This document shows, one piece after another, positions 18,541 through 27,305 of a stretch of 64,000 bases of DNA (position 1 is the first letter of the stretch; every line of letters begins with the position of its first letter). The notes under the pieces are model-generated. The model did not search any database and had not been told where the DNA came from. It was given only the letters and a program-made list of their open reading frames with translations. The DNA lies in the NCBI RefSeq assembly GCF_001043025.1, contig NZ_JYLD01000004.1, positions 248,001 through 312,000 on the forward strand, read 5' to 3'. The stretch is from Pseudomonas helleri (GTDB lineage: Bacteria > Pseudomonadota > Gammaproteobacteria > Pseudomonadales > Pseudomonadaceae). A program made the translations under genes and the position numbers.

Positions 18541-19590
18541 ATGTCTGACGCAAGCCGCCCCATCGCCTCTCGTTTCAATGTGCCGGATGCCTTTTGGCAA
18601 GGCCTGAAACTGATCGGGCTGGAGCCTTCAGTGGTCCTGCGTCAGGCACGGCTCCCCGTCACGCTGTGCATACGTGAACTGCGTGACCGGCGACAGGTGA
18701 GCACCGAAGAATTCTTTCGTTTGTGGGCCGCCGTGCAGGCCCTCAACCCGGACCCGGCCGCCGCTGTGTTGCTGGTGACCCGGCTTGATTTTGCGACCTT
18801 GCCGCCGTCCAGCTTTGCAGCCTTTATTGCCCGTGATTATCGCGATGGCTTGCACCGTATGGCCCGTTTCAAACAACTGTGCACGCCGGAACGGCTGCTG
18901 GTTAATGAAGACGGCCAGACCTGCACCGTCACCATTGACTGGCTGCACACCCCCGAGCTGCCGCCCAACCTGCTGGTGGACGCAGCCTTTGCCACCTTCG
19001 TAGAACTGGGTCGTCAGGGCACCCGCGTGCACATTACCCCGCGCAAGGTCGAACTGGCTCGTAAAGACGATGGCAGCCCTGCGCTCAGCGAGTTCTACGG
19101 ATGCCCCGTGCAGTATGGCGCCGAGCGCAATGCCTTGGTGCTGGACGTGGCGGATCTGGATCGGCCGTTTCCGGGCCATAACCCGGAGCTGCTGGACATG
19201 CTCAACCCGGCGCTGATAGCTGCATTGGCCGAGGCCACGGCGTCGGCCAGCATCAGCCTGCAAGTCAAGGCAGCACTCAAGCGCATCCTCGCCAGCGGTC
19301 GCCCGGAACTGGCCGACGTGGCGCGGGAACTGGGCATGAGCGAGCGCACCTTGCAGCGGCGAATTACCGAAGACGGCACGAACTTTCGGCAACTGATGCT
19401 GGAGACCCGCCAAGAGGTGGTGCGCCATCTGCTCAGCGAACCTTCAATCGAGATTGAAGAAATTGCCTGCCTGCTAGGCTACGAGGACACCAACTCGTTT
19501 TATCGGGCGTTTCGGTCATGGGAAGGCACGACGCCAGCGCGTTGGCGCGCCTCGCAAGCCCAGCAACCCATGTCGTCCTCCACTCATTAA
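18541..19590 (+). CDS. AraC-family transcriptional regulator (Arabinose_bd N-terminus)
   Basis: A 349-residue regulator preceded by AAAGGAG. The N-terminal about 200 residues match the ligand-binding domain found in OruR/VirS-type regulators (SFAAFIARDYRDGLHRMARF); the C-terminal about 100 residues contain the double HTH (LADVARELGMSERTLQRRI and IEEIACLLGYEDTNSFYRAF). It probably controls the flanking reductase genes, with which it is collinear. The inducer is unknown. Confidence 0.9.
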   Translation: MSDASRPIASRFNVPDAFWQGLKLIGLEPSVVLRQARLPVTLCIRELRDRRQVSTEEFFRLWAAVQALNPDPAAAVLLVTRLDFATLPPSSFAAFIARDYRDGLHRMARFKQLCTPERLLVNEDGQTCTVTIDWLHTPELPPNLLVDAAFATFVELGRQGTRVHITPRKVELARKDDGSPALSEFYGCPVQYGAERNALVLDVADLDRPFPGHNPELLDMLNPALIAALAEATASASISLQVKAALKRILASGRPELADVARELGMSERTLQRRITEDGTNFRQLMLETRQEVVRHLLSEPSIEIEEIACLLGYEDTNSFYRAFRSWEGTTPARWRASQAQQPMSSSTH

Positions 19591-19608
19591 CGCTAACGGA
19601 CTACTGAG

Positions 19609-20268
19609 ATGAAAATTGTGATGTTTGGCGCCACCGGGATGGTGGGCCAAGGGGTGTTGCGTGAGGCTCTGGCCGCACAGGATGTGACCCATGTCCTGAG
19701 CATTGGCCGCTCTGAAAGCGAAACAAGCCACCCCAAACTGCGCACCCTGGTGCATGCCGACCTGCTCGACTACTCGGCCATTGAAGACCTGCTGACGGGC
19801 TTTGACGCCTGCTTTTTTTGCCTCGGCGCCTCGGCGGTGGGCATGGACGAAGCCGGGTATTCGCGCATCAACCACGACATCCCGCTGGCGGCCGGCCAAG
19901 TGCTGTCGGGCCTCAACCCGCAACTGACCTTTACCTATGTGTCGGGCGCAGGCACCGGCAGCCAGTCGGCCATGTGGGCTCGGGTTAAACGGCGCACCGA
20001 AACCGACCTGCTGGCGTTGCCGTTCAAGGCGGCTTACATGTTTCGCCCTGGGGTGATCCAGCCGTTGCACGGCGCGCGTTCGAAGACGCCGATGTACAAC
20101 GCGTTCTATGTGCTGACCTCGCCCTTGCTGTCGATTGCCCGCAAGTTACTGCCCAAGTACGTGTTGTCGACCGAAGAAATCGGCTTGGCCATGCTCGAAG
20201 TAGCGCGCCATGGTGCGCCGAAAAGCATTCTGGAGACGGTGGATATTCGGGGATTGGTGAAGGGCTGA
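19609..20268 (+). CDS. Atypical SDR, NAD(P)H-binding epimerase-like protein
   Basis: A 219-residue protein with GATGMVGQGVLREAL at about 8-22 (GxxGxxG nucleotide motif) and a short C-terminal region lacking the YxxxK of classical SDRs. It resembles the NAD(P)-binding family of HTATIP2-like proteins (CFFCLGASAVGMDE at about 67-80). It sits 18 bases after the AraC gene. Its last 85 bases, with the following REP, are duplicated at 21036-21205. Function is unknown. Confidence 0.82.
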   Translation: MKIVMFGATGMVGQGVLREALAAQDVTHVLSIGRSESETSHPKLRTLVHADLLDYSAIEDLLTGFDACFFCLGASAVGMDEAGYSRINHDIPLAAGQVLSGLNPQLTFTYVSGAGTGSQSAMWARVKRRTETDLLALPFKAAYMFRPGVIQPLHGARSKTPMYNAFYVLTSPLLSIARKLLPKYVLSTEEIGLAMLEVARHGAPKSILETVDIRGLVKG

Positions 20269-20353
20269 ATCAATCAAATACGTGTAGGAGCGAGCTTGCC
20301 TCGCGATCTTTTTGATCTTTTAAAAGATCACGAGGCAAGCTCGCTCCTACAGT
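20183..20353 (+). repeat. Direct repeat, copy A, flanking the GNAT gene
   Basis: 171 bases comprising the last codons of the epimerase-like gene plus the REP and its short flanks. It is almost identical to 21036-21205, with differences only at a few bases such as gaatcaatc/gagtcaatc and one T in the loop. Confidence 0.93.
20284..20350. repeat. REP-type inverted repeat, copy 5
   Basis: Complete arms, loop with an extra T, and one mismatch in the inner stem (ATCACG for ATCGCG). Part of direct repeat A. Confidence 0.95.
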
Positions 20354-20422
20354 CCCGTAAGCGTCCGGGCATCCCGTCTGGCGCAGCTTTTATGCGAGAC
20401 ATAACGCTTAAGAGGGATGGTT

Positions 20423-20935
20423 ATGATTCGTGACGCATTACCCGAGGATGCGAAACGCATCGCTCACGTTCATGTCAGTAGTTGGCAACACGCTTATCTT
20501 GATCTGATGCCCACTGACTATTTAGCCTCCCTTAGTGCGACATTGCCTCAAAGAGAGACCTATTGGGCCCGCACAATTGAAGGCAAAGACGCTGACGTTT
20601 TAGTCGCCGAAGTGGAGGGAAACGTTATTGGTTGGCTTTCACTGGGGCCTTGTCGTGATGAAAAAACGCCCGAATCAGCATCGGGAGAAGTCATGGCGAT
20701 CTACGTTTTGGCTGAATACTGGAGTAAGGGTATTGGCGCCCAATTGTGGCAGGCGGGTTTTAAGCGTTTGCTTGATCAAGGTTATAAACGCATCACCTTA
20801 TGGGTTTTATCTGGCAACGAAAGGGCCATTCGTTTCTATAAGGGCCTTGGTGGAACAGAAGAGCCTGGCAGTTGCCGCACGCTCGTGCGTGGTGGCGTGA
20901 CGCTGGATGAGGTGAGGTATGTTTGGAGCAATTGA
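20423..20935 (+). CDS. GNAT-family N-acetyltransferase
   Basis: A 170-residue acyl-CoA-dependent acetyltransferase. The start at 20423 is preferred over the ATG 6 bases upstream because GAGGG lies 6 bases before it. The acetyl-CoA loop is seen as YWSKGIGAQLWQ (R/QxxGxG/A-type, about 100-111), with VMAIYVLAEY before it and GNERAIRFYKGLG (about 134-146) as the C-terminal motif. Codon choice is less GC-rich than the neighbours, and the gene is enclosed by two 170 bp direct repeats, so it looks acquired. Substrate unknown. Confidence 0.87.
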   Translation: MIRDALPEDAKRIAHVHVSSWQHAYLDLMPTDYLASLSATLPQRETYWARTIEGKDADVLVAEVEGNVIGWLSLGPCRDEKTPESASGEVMAIYVLAEYWSKGIGAQLWQAGFKRLLDQGYKRITLWVLSGNERAIRFYKGLGGTEEPGSCRTLVRGGVTLDEVRYVWSN

Positions 20936-21001
20936 TTTTCTCTTACGAGCGTGTTCCGGAATCGATTCGCCAAATTTCGAGGGTTTCCTGGATTTTGCGT
21001 A

Positions 21002-21121
21002 ACCTGACCTTTATCTATGCACCGGCAGCCAGTCAGCTTGGCCATGCTCGAAGTAGCGCGCCATGGTGCGCCGAAAAGCATTCTGGAGACGGTGGATATT
21101 CGGGGATTGGTGAAGGGCTGA
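21002..21121 (+). pseudogene. Decayed duplicate of the epimerase-like gene's 3' end
   Basis: CTGACCTTTATCTATG and ACCGGCAGCCAGTC at 21004-21034 match the epimerase gene near 19924-19970 with a short internal deletion. The sequence then jumps directly to a near-identical copy of its last codons from 21036, ending in TGA at 21119. It is not translatable as a protein and marks a partial gene duplication around the GNAT gene. Confidence 0.88.
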
Positions 21122-21205
21122 GTCAATCAAATACGTGTAGGAGCGAGCTTGCCTCGCGATCTTTTGATCTTTTAAAAGATCGCGAGGCAAGCTCGCTCCT
21201 ACAGT
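21036..21205 (+). repeat. Direct repeat, copy B, flanking the GNAT gene
   Basis: Second copy of the 20183-20353 unit, including gene end and REP, in the same orientation. Confidence 0.93.
21137..21202. repeat. REP-type inverted repeat, copy 6
   Basis: Complete, with perfectly matched arms. Forms the right end of direct repeat B. Confidence 0.95.
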
Positions 21206-21221
21206 TGGTTGGGGCGCTGGG

Positions 21222-22184
21222 TTAGACCTTCCACTCGTTGATATCGAAATCACGACGGATCAGGCGTTGTTCGAGCAGGAAATGTTTGGAACCACTCAAC
21301 AATTCAAGGCCTACCGGGGATAGTGGCTCCAACTGAAACTCATTCCCGGTGTAGGTGGCTTCAATCGCCGCCTGGGAGTATTTGGACGCCTGGGCATGGA
21401 AGCTGAAGTAAGCCGGCCAGTCGGCCGTGATCTGCGCCACCGACTCGCGGCGCGCAGCCAACCAGGCCTCACTGAAGTGGGGCACTTGTTTCAATAACTT
21501 CTCACTGGCGACGGTCACGGTGCAGCCGCGCAAGTGCGGGTGGTCAGTGGCCTGGTCGATCAGCGGGTAACCGTTGCTCAACAGCGTAGGCCCCAATTCG
21601 CTTTGCGCTGCGTAAGCGGCAATGTCGCCCCGCGCCAATGCGGCTTCCGAATCGCGGGCAGGCAAGGCCACGATTTTGGTGTCTTTGAGAATGCCTGCCT
21701 CGTGCAAGGTGCCGATCAGGTAGCGGTGCATGTACGACCCCAGCGGCGTGGCGACCACCTTGCCTTTGAGTTCGGCCACAGAGCTCACGCCGTTCTTGGG
21801 AGTGACGAGCCAGGCGTTCATGCCCACGGCATCGATGCTGAGCAAACGGCTGGCCTGGCTCATGGCGTAACACACCATGGCCGGGGTATCGCCGTAGGTG
21901 CCGACATCCAGCGCACCCGACAGCAAGGCTTCATTCAGTTCCGGGCCGTTCACAAACACGTAAGTGCTGATGTTGTCGAAGCCCAGTGGCTCCAGATGTT
22001 TTTGCGTTAACCCTTGGTGCAAGGCCCAACCGGAGGGCCCGGTAGGCACTGTGGTCGAACCCACATAGCCCACACGCAAAGTACGCTTTGGGTCGCTGGC
22101 GGCGAGCAAACGCCCGGGCAATCCTAACAAGGCCGCAGCACCGAGCCCGGCCCCCAAAAACTGCCGTCGATTGAATCCCTTCAT
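21222..22184 (-). CDS. TAT-exported SsuA/NrtA-type ABC substrate-binding protein
   Basis: A 320-residue binding protein with a twin-arginine signal (NRRQFLGAGLGAAALLGLPG, cleavage after LLAA at about 29). The mature part has the NMT1/SsuA fold: LRVGYVGSTTVPTGPSGWAL, the helix-start ALLSGALDVGTYGDTPAMV, and VSSVAELKGKVVATPLGS. Related proteins bind sulfonates, nitrate or thiamine precursors. It is the third gene of a minus-strand set with a ferredoxin and an AprA-like flavoprotein; no permease or ATPase gene is adjacent, so it must use another transporter or act as a receptor. Confidence 0.87.
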   Translation of the reverse strand: MKGFNRRQFLGAGLGAAALLGLPGRLLAASDPKRTLRVGYVGSTTVPTGPSGWALHQGLTQKHLEPLGFDNISTYVFVNGPELNEALLSGALDVGTYGDTPAMVCYAMSQASRLLSIDAVGMNAWLVTPKNGVSSVAELKGKVVATPLGSYMHRYLIGTLHEAGILKDTKIVALPARDSEAALARGDIAAYAAQSELGPTLLSNGYPLIDQATDHPHLRGCTVTVASEKLLKQVPHFSEAWLAARRESVAQITADWPAYFSFHAQASKYSQAAIEATYTGNEFQLEPLSPVGLELLSGSKHFLLEQRLIRRDFDINEWKV

Positions 22185-22186
22185 GG

Positions 22187-22513
22187 TTAATACTTTCCTA
22201 GCAAATGGTAACTCTGGTCATCGCTGGCGGTAGACGCCCGCCCCTTGCCCCACCCCACCGCGCTGCGGTAGCTGCCCAGCCACTGCCGGGTCTGGTCAGC
22301 GATCTCGACAGGCGTAGCCAGGCGGTCTGCGTACGGCGCCACAAACAAGGCATCTTCGGGGCAGTAGACTTCGCACATAAAGCAGGTTTGGCAATCGTTC
22401 TGCCGGGCAATCAAGGGCGCTTGCCCCGGTACTGGCGCGAACACGTTAGTGGGGCAAGCCAGCACGCAAATGTTGCAGCCGGTGCAACGCTGCGGATCAA
22501 TCAGTTCAATCAT
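22187..22513 (-). CDS. Two-cluster [4Fe-4S] ferredoxin (AprB-like)
   Basis: A 108-residue iron-sulfur protein with two CxxCxxCxxxCP motifs: CTGCNICVLACP (about 10-21) and CQTCFMCEVYCP (about 41-52). A C-terminal tail of about 45 residues follows. Its start overlaps the stop of the flavoprotein gene (ATGA, 22510-22513), showing translational coupling. The pair resembles the AprA/AprB arrangement of adenylylsulfate-reductase-like oxidoreductases, in which the ferredoxin carries electrons to or from the FAD subunit. Confidence 0.88.
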   Translation of the reverse strand: MIELIDPQRCTGCNICVLACPTNVFAPVPGQAPLIARQNDCQTCFMCEVYCPEDALFVAPYADRLATPVEIADQTRQWLGSYRSAVGWGKGRASTASDDQSYHLLGKY

Positions 22514-24129
22514 GCCGCCTGCCCTCTCAGCAACTGCTCCATCACCGGCCCGAGGCGTTCATGCCCGGTCCAGACGTCATCCAGCCCGCCACTGATAACC
22601 CGGTGGTGTTGCGTCACGTCGGTGCCTGCATAGTCGCTGCGCCGGTGCATGCCACGGGATTCGGTGCGTTCCAGCGCACTTCGGTACATCCAGCGGGACA
22701 CCGCCAGCATCGCCGTGGCTTCGCGCAGGCGCAGGGTTTGTTCGTGGTCCGCCGCCGGGGCCGCGTGGCGCGTCTGCTGCCACAGCGTGTCGAGCCGGCC
22801 GAGCGAGGCCTGCAAGTCTTCGCCATGGCGGAACCAGTTGCGCTGATACGGGAATACTTCATCCTGCACGGCTTTGATCAGCGCGCCGCTGTCCATGCGC
22901 TGACCTCGAGCATCGAGCAAGCCCGCCCTGCCCTGGGCGCGTAAATGGGTGCTGGCCGCCAGTCGGTTGGCCTGAGCGAACTGCGCCGCGCCAGCGCCTG
23001 CCCAAAAGCCGGACGACAACGCCCACGCCGCGTTATGACTGCCACCCCCGGTGAACGCCCCGCAGATCAGCTCGCGAGTCGCCGCATCACCGGCCGCGTA
23101 CAAGCCCGGCACACTGGTCGCACACTGTTCATCGACAATGCGCAGGCCACCGGTGCCACGCACCGTGCCCTCCAGGCGCAAGGTCACCGGGAACAACTGC
23201 TGAAAAGGATCAATGCCGAGACGATCGAAAGACAGAAAAAAGTTCGGCTGCGCCAGGCGCATCTGCGCCTGAACCGTGGCATCGGCCTTGTCCAGCCGCG
23301 CATACACCGTCTCGGTTTGCAGCGCCTTGGCAATCACGCCACGGCCCTGAGCCGAACCTGCGCCTTCCATCACGCGACCGTCAGCATGATAAAAAACCGC
23401 CCACTTATAGAGCGCTGATTTGGTCACCGACGAAAAAGCCGGGCACAAGCCATACGCATTGGAAAACTCCATACCGGAAAAATCGGCGCCGACTTCGGCC
23501 GCCATCAAATGCCCGTCACCCGTCAATACATTGCAACCCAGCGCCCGACTTAGAAACGCGCAGCCACCCGTCGCGATGACCACGGCAGCGGCTTCGACCT
23601 TCCATTCATGATTTTTCTGCCGCGAGAAACCGGACGCACCGCTGACGCGCCCTTCACTGTCTGTGAGCAGTTGCAGCGCCGGGCTGTGATCGAGAATCCG
23701 CACACCGGCCTGCTTCACCCGCTTGCGCATCAAACGCATGTATTCCGGGCCCTGCAAAGAAATACGCTGCTGCTGGCCGTCGCTGTCGAGCGGGAACGGA
23801 TAACCCCAGTCAGCGAGGGTTTGCATGTTGCTCCAGGTTTGTTCAAGGACGCGGTCCATCCAGTGGTTTTCCGCCAGAAAACCACCACGCGCATAGCGGC
23901 TGGCTTTGGCGTCTTCACGCTTTTGCGCGTCAGGTTCGACGTACCAGACGGCCGTGCCCGAAGGCGCCGTAGCCCCGGACGCCCCGCAGTAGCCTTTGTC
24001 CGCCAGCACCACACGTGCGCCCTGGGCCGCCGCACTGATCGCCGCCCAAGTGCCCGCGGGTCCACCCCCGATCACCAACACATCGGCGCGCCACTCACGC
24101 CCGCCCACGCGCTCCTCCAGACCTGACAT
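22510..24129 (-). CDS. FAD-dependent oxidoreductase, AprA/fumarate-reductase-like
   Basis: A 539-residue flavoprotein. The FAD dinucleotide motif VLVIGGGPAGTWAAISAA is at about 18-35, followed by GASGATAPSGTAVWY, and the C-terminal FAD contact is GLYAAGDAATRELICGAFTGGG (two segments, about 345-366). The C-terminal helical domain ends with an Arg-rich RTESRGMHRRSDY (about 480-492), the Succ_DH_flav_C signature. It lacks the membrane anchors of Sdh/Frd and works with the 4Fe-4S partner encoded next. The setting beside a sulfonate-type binding protein suggests sulfur-source metabolism (inference). A fumarate or polysulfide reductase role is not excluded. Confidence 0.83.
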   Translation of the reverse strand: MSGLEERVGGREWRADVLVIGGGPAGTWAAISAAAQGARVVLADKGYCGASGATAPSGTAVWYVEPDAQKREDAKASRYARGGFLAENHWMDRVLEQTWSNMQTLADWGYPFPLDSDGQQQRISLQGPEYMRLMRKRVKQAGVRILDHSPALQLLTDSEGRVSGASGFSRQKNHEWKVEAAAVVIATGGCAFLSRALGCNVLTGDGHLMAAEVGADFSGMEFSNAYGLCPAFSSVTKSALYKWAVFYHADGRVMEGAGSAQGRGVIAKALQTETVYARLDKADATVQAQMRLAQPNFFLSFDRLGIDPFQQLFPVTLRLEGTVRGTGGLRIVDEQCATSVPGLYAAGDAATRELICGAFTGGGSHNAAWALSSGFWAGAGAAQFAQANRLAASTHLRAQGRAGLLDARGQRMDSGALIKAVQDEVFPYQRNWFRHGEDLQASLGRLDTLWQQTRHAAPAADHEQTLRLREATAMLAVSRWMYRSALERTESRGMHRRSDYAGTDVTQHHRVISGGLDDVWTGHERLGPVMEQLLRGQAA

Positions 24130-24431
24130 AGTGAATTCCTTGTTGAAACAGAAGAATTTTAGGTATGACGGGCCCGACTTCAGTCAGGTGGTTGATGGCA
24201 TTGCTGATTATAAAAATAAAAGGAAAAAGTCTAAAAACGAAAGACCTGCTTGTTATTTGGTTATAACGAGTTTAGGGGGGCTGGATGAGTCTGTGGCAAG
24301 TGACAGGTTTGCAGCTGGTTTGGGCTTAAGAGCAAGAAATGACATTTAAATGCAGTAACAACTGATCAGATGTTAAGGAGTACGGCCCAGCTTAGAATTG
24401 CCCAACAGTAAGCCACTGGCGTACATTAGCA
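24130..24431. other. AT-rich intergenic region upstream of flavoprotein operon and TA pair
   Basis: About 300 bases, clearly lower in GC than the flavoprotein gene. It carries the divergent promoters of the flavoprotein operon (minus strand) and of the toxin-antitoxin pair. I see no gene and no strong palindrome. Confidence 0.5.
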
Positions 24432-24746
24432 ATGATCTTCATTGAAACCCCGATTTTTACCCGCAGAGCTAAAGAGTTAATGAATGAGGATGCTTATATC
24501 GCTTTGCAAAGGGTGCTCGTACTGAATCCTTCTGCAGGTGACGTAATGGAAGACACGGGTGGTATCAGAAAAATCCGGATCGCGGCCAAAGGCCATGGAA
24601 AACGGGGCGGTGCACGCGTGATTTACTATCACTTCGTCTCGGCCTCGCAAATCGCACTACTGATGATCTACCCGAAAAATGAACAACAAGATCTGACAGC
24701 CGATGAGCGCAGAGCACTCAAAGCCGTCATTGAACACTGGAGATAA
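24432..24746 (+). CDS. RelE/HigB-type toxin
   Basis: A 104-residue protein of the RelE/ParE superfamily, HigB2-like. The family signature is visible as IRKIRIAAKGHGKRGGARVIYY (two parts, about 44-65) and ALLMIYPKNEQQDLTADERR (about 73-92), the Lys/Arg-rich face that cleaves mRNA on the ribosome in characterised members. The toxin gene precedes the antitoxin by 2 bases, the order typical of higBA. Looks intact. Confidence 0.87.
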   Translation: MIFIETPIFTRRAKELMNEDAYIALQRVLVLNPSAGDVMEDTGGIRKIRIAAKGHGKRGGARVIYYHFVSASQIALLMIYPKNEQQDLTADERRALKAVIEHWR

Positions 24747-24748
24747 CC

Positions 24749-25036
24749 ATGAGCAAATTTTTTGATGAGCTAATGGAGAGCGTGCAGCAAATGGACGAAA
24801 TTGTCCGAGGCGAACGTCGTCCGTCCCGTGAGTTTCACGTTGACGCACTGCAAGTAAAAGAGATCCGTAAAGCAACAGGTCTGACGCAAGCCAAATTTGC
24901 AGCGCTGATTGACGTTCAACTCGGCACCTTACGTAACTGGGAACAAGGCCGTAGAGAGCCCACCGGCCCCGCCAAAGCCCTGTTAAAAGCCATCCATAAT
25001 GACCCGGTGCACGTACTCAATGCGCTGGCTGGCTGA
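24749..25036 (+). CDS. HigA-type antitoxin, XRE HTH
   Basis: A 95-residue antitoxin. The N-terminal 35 residues form the toxin-binding arm; the Cro/C1-type HTH spans about 45-85 (VKEIRKATGLTQAKFAALID, then VQLGTLRNWEQGRREPTGPA). It should repress its own operon. The spacing of 2 bases from the toxin indicates coupling. Confidence 0.88.
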   Translation: MSKFFDELMESVQQMDEIVRGERRPSREFHVDALQVKEIRKATGLTQAKFAALIDVQLGTLRNWEQGRREPTGPAKALLKAIHNDPVHVLNALAG

Positions 25037-25223
25037 TCAACACAACCTCTGACGACCTTCCCCAGTGCTGCGCCAACAGCAGCACAGCAGAAGCGCTGCT
25101 TGCAGCCAGACACCTTCAGAGAAGGTAATGCCCGACAAGCCTGGTAAACATTAATGGCGTGTTTTTTGCTGGACGTTTGCTCAACTTCAACCCTTCAGGC
25201 GCCCCCTCCACAGGAGTTTGTAG

Positions 25224-25985
25224 ATGAGTGACACGACCTCACCCCGGCCTCAGAACGTGTACGACGATCCGGTATTTTTTGAAGGCTACAAGAACCTGCG
25301 CCAGAAGGATTCGGGGCTGAACGGTGTGCTTGAGATACCGGCATTTCATGCGCTGTTACCCAAATTGCAGGGGCTTAAGGTGCTGGATTTGGGTGCGGGG
25401 TTTGGTGACTTCGCACGCTATGCCCGCAGCCAAGGCGCCCAGGCGGTCACTGCTGTCGATATTTCACAAAAGATGTTGTCTGAGGCCCGGCACCTCACCC
25501 ATGACGACAAGATTGTGTATGTCCATCACCCGATTGAAAGTTTCACACCCCAGGCTCAAGCTTTTGATCTGGTGGTGTCATCGCTGGCGCTGCACTACGT
25601 CGATGATTATGCAGCGGTGGTCAAACGCGTGTACGCAAGCCTTGTCCCCGGTGGCCAATTCGTTTTTTCAGTCGAACACCCGCTGTGTACGGCGCAGCCC
25701 AGCGGCTGGGTCCTCAGCTCTGAGGGCGAACGCCTGCATTGGCCACTGGACAATTACCACTATGAAACAGAACGCCAAAGCCGTTGGTTTGTAGAGAACG
25801 TGACCAAGTTTCACCGAACTCTGCAAACTTACGTCAACACACTGATAGCCGCGGGTTTTCGCCTGGATCATCTGGGCGAACCCACGCCTTTGCCGCATGC
25901 ACTAAAAGAGCGCTCATCATTAACAGATGCACTTAGACGCCCGCCTTTTTTATTATTGGCAGTGAGCAAGCCCGACGTAAGTTGA
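25224..25985 (+). CDS. Class I SAM-dependent methyltransferase
   Basis: A 253-residue enzyme with AGGAG before its ATG. Motif I VLDLGAGFGDFARYA is at about 53-67, post-I AVDIS near 76, motif IV FDLVVSSLALHYVDD at about 113-127, and FVFSVEHPLCTAQPSGWV at about 151-168. The last segment is characteristic of a common Methyltransf_11/UbiE-like family that includes small-molecule methylases. It stands alone between the TA pair and an AT-rich gap. Confidence 0.87.
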   Translation: MSDTTSPRPQNVYDDPVFFEGYKNLRQKDSGLNGVLEIPAFHALLPKLQGLKVLDLGAGFGDFARYARSQGAQAVTAVDISQKMLSEARHLTHDDKIVYVHHPIESFTPQAQAFDLVVSSLALHYVDDYAAVVKRVYASLVPGGQFVFSVEHPLCTAQPSGWVLSSEGERLHWPLDNYHYETERQSRWFVENVTKFHRTLQTYVNTLIAAGFRLDHLGEPTPLPHALKERSSLTDALRRPPFLLLAVSKPDVS

Positions 25986-26333
25986 ATGAACACCGATATA
26001 ATTCGTCTGCCTTTTCGCCATGCTTCTATGAAAAAATCGAGACATTAAAAGGCTATGGATGGCCTCCCATTTCGCGTTTCTGATTGTCACCGACACGTCT
26101 GGAACACCCCTGCCAAAGCCATAACGCAAAACATTTTTTTGAAAAATATATCGATTACTAACTGTCATCCACGCTTAGAGCGATGATCATTTCAAAGCTG
26201 CTAAATAGCTGACAGGAAAAGCAAAATCACGCACACCCATAAATCGCCAAAAACAAAATATGTATTTTTTATGACAATAAATAAATAGAAATAAAAGCTA
26301 AAAACTAAATTCCTGGGTATCACCACTAAAGAT
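25986..26333. other. AT-rich convergent intergenic region
   Basis: 348 bases with no supported gene and a strong drop in GC towards 26,100-26,330. A 71-codon frame on the minus strand (25953-26168) has no recognisable features or ribosome-binding site and is not annotated. Confidence 0.5.
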
Positions 26334-27305
26334 TCAAGACAAATCCCTGTAGTTCTGAGGCGTCATCCCAAACCACCTCAAAGAGGCTTTATAGAAACTA
26401 CTCTGATCACTAAAGCCCAATGTAGCAGAAATATACTTAATACTGTATACCGAGTGCCGCAAGTAATCATGCGCCAAGGCTTGCCTGACATCGTTGTACA
26501 CCATGGAAAAGCTGAGCCCCTCATTCCTTAAAGAGTACTGCAGGGTTCTTTTGCTAACTTTGAGTGCGTCCGCAATTGAATCCAATGTCGGGGTAACCCC
26601 CAGCGCTAAACTTTGTGCAACGGCTCTTCTTATCTTCGACGATGCGAAACCGGTGGGCGATGATTCCAGTTGAACTCTAAGAAAATCAGCGTGTAGACGG
26701 TCTAACTTTGGCGATGCTGTAATCAGCGGGTAATTGCAAATTTCTCTGGGAAAAACCAATACATTATGACCTGCTGAAAACTTTAAATTCCGCCCAAACA
26801 CCTCTTCCAGCCCCGCTCTTTCGCCGGGAGGGGCATAGACTAATTCAACCCCCAACGGCACCACATAATAATGTGGAACCAGCCACCTGATCAGTGCCAG
26901 TAAAATTGAGAAGCCAGCGTCTATAAAGACGCGGGGCACTTTTTTGGTCACTTCAATACTGACAATTTTTACGATATGGTCATGTAATTCCAGCTTTAAC
27001 AATGAACCACTGCTGATCAAGGGATAGTAATTTACCAGGCGTTCAAGAGCTCCCCCCAATGTCGCACATGACATGACTGCATACCCCAACGCCCCCAGCA
27101 TGGCGGGGTGCATGTTCCTGTAGGCCCTTAGCCCCAGATCCGGATCGCAAGAAGTTACAGCAAGATTGGCCAACCACTCATACACCGACTGGATTTCAAC
27201 AAATTCCGTGTCATCGACATAATCATGAAATGTTTCACTGGACTTATAGACAGTCCCCAACGCTCGACAGAGCAAGTAAACATATGATTTTCGAATTCTA
27301 TACAT
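26334..27305 (-). CDS. AraC-family regulator (Arabinose_bd/OruR-like)
   Basis: A 323-residue regulator. The N-terminal ligand domain (about 1-210) shows PAMLGALGYAVMSCATLGGA (about 68-87), the QdtR/OruR-type signature. The C-terminal double HTH is LDSIADALKVSKRTLQYSLR (about 240-259) and IKYISATLGFSDQSSFYKAS (about 289-308). The gene is noticeably AT-rich, with frequent A/T third positions, unlike the core genes, which suggests acquisition. It is divergent from the FleN-like ATPase 450 bases away, its only plausible local target. Confidence 0.88.
   Translation of the reverse strand: MYRIRKSYVYLLCRALGTVYKSSETFHDYVDDTEFVEIQSVYEWLANLAVTSCDPDLGLRAYRNMHPAMLGALGYAVMSCATLGGALERLVNYYPLISSGSLLKLELHDHIVKIVSIEVTKKVPRVFIDAGFSILLALIRWLVPHYYVVPLGVELVYAPPGERAGLEEVFGRNLKFSAGHNVLVFPREICNYPLITASPKLDRLHADFLRVQLESSPTGFASSKIRRAVAQSLALGVTPTLDSIADALKVSKRTLQYSLRNEGLSFSMVYNDVRQALAHDYLRHSVYSIKYISATLGFSDQSSFYKASLRWFGMTPQNYRDLS

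Noticed and set aside
871..21202. CRISPR array
   Set aside because: The repeated units are long inverted repeats scattered kilobases apart with no spacer periodicity; they are REP elements.
25953..26168. 71-codon minus-strand frame in the AT-rich gap
   Set aside because: Overlaps the methyltransferase end and shows no family features.
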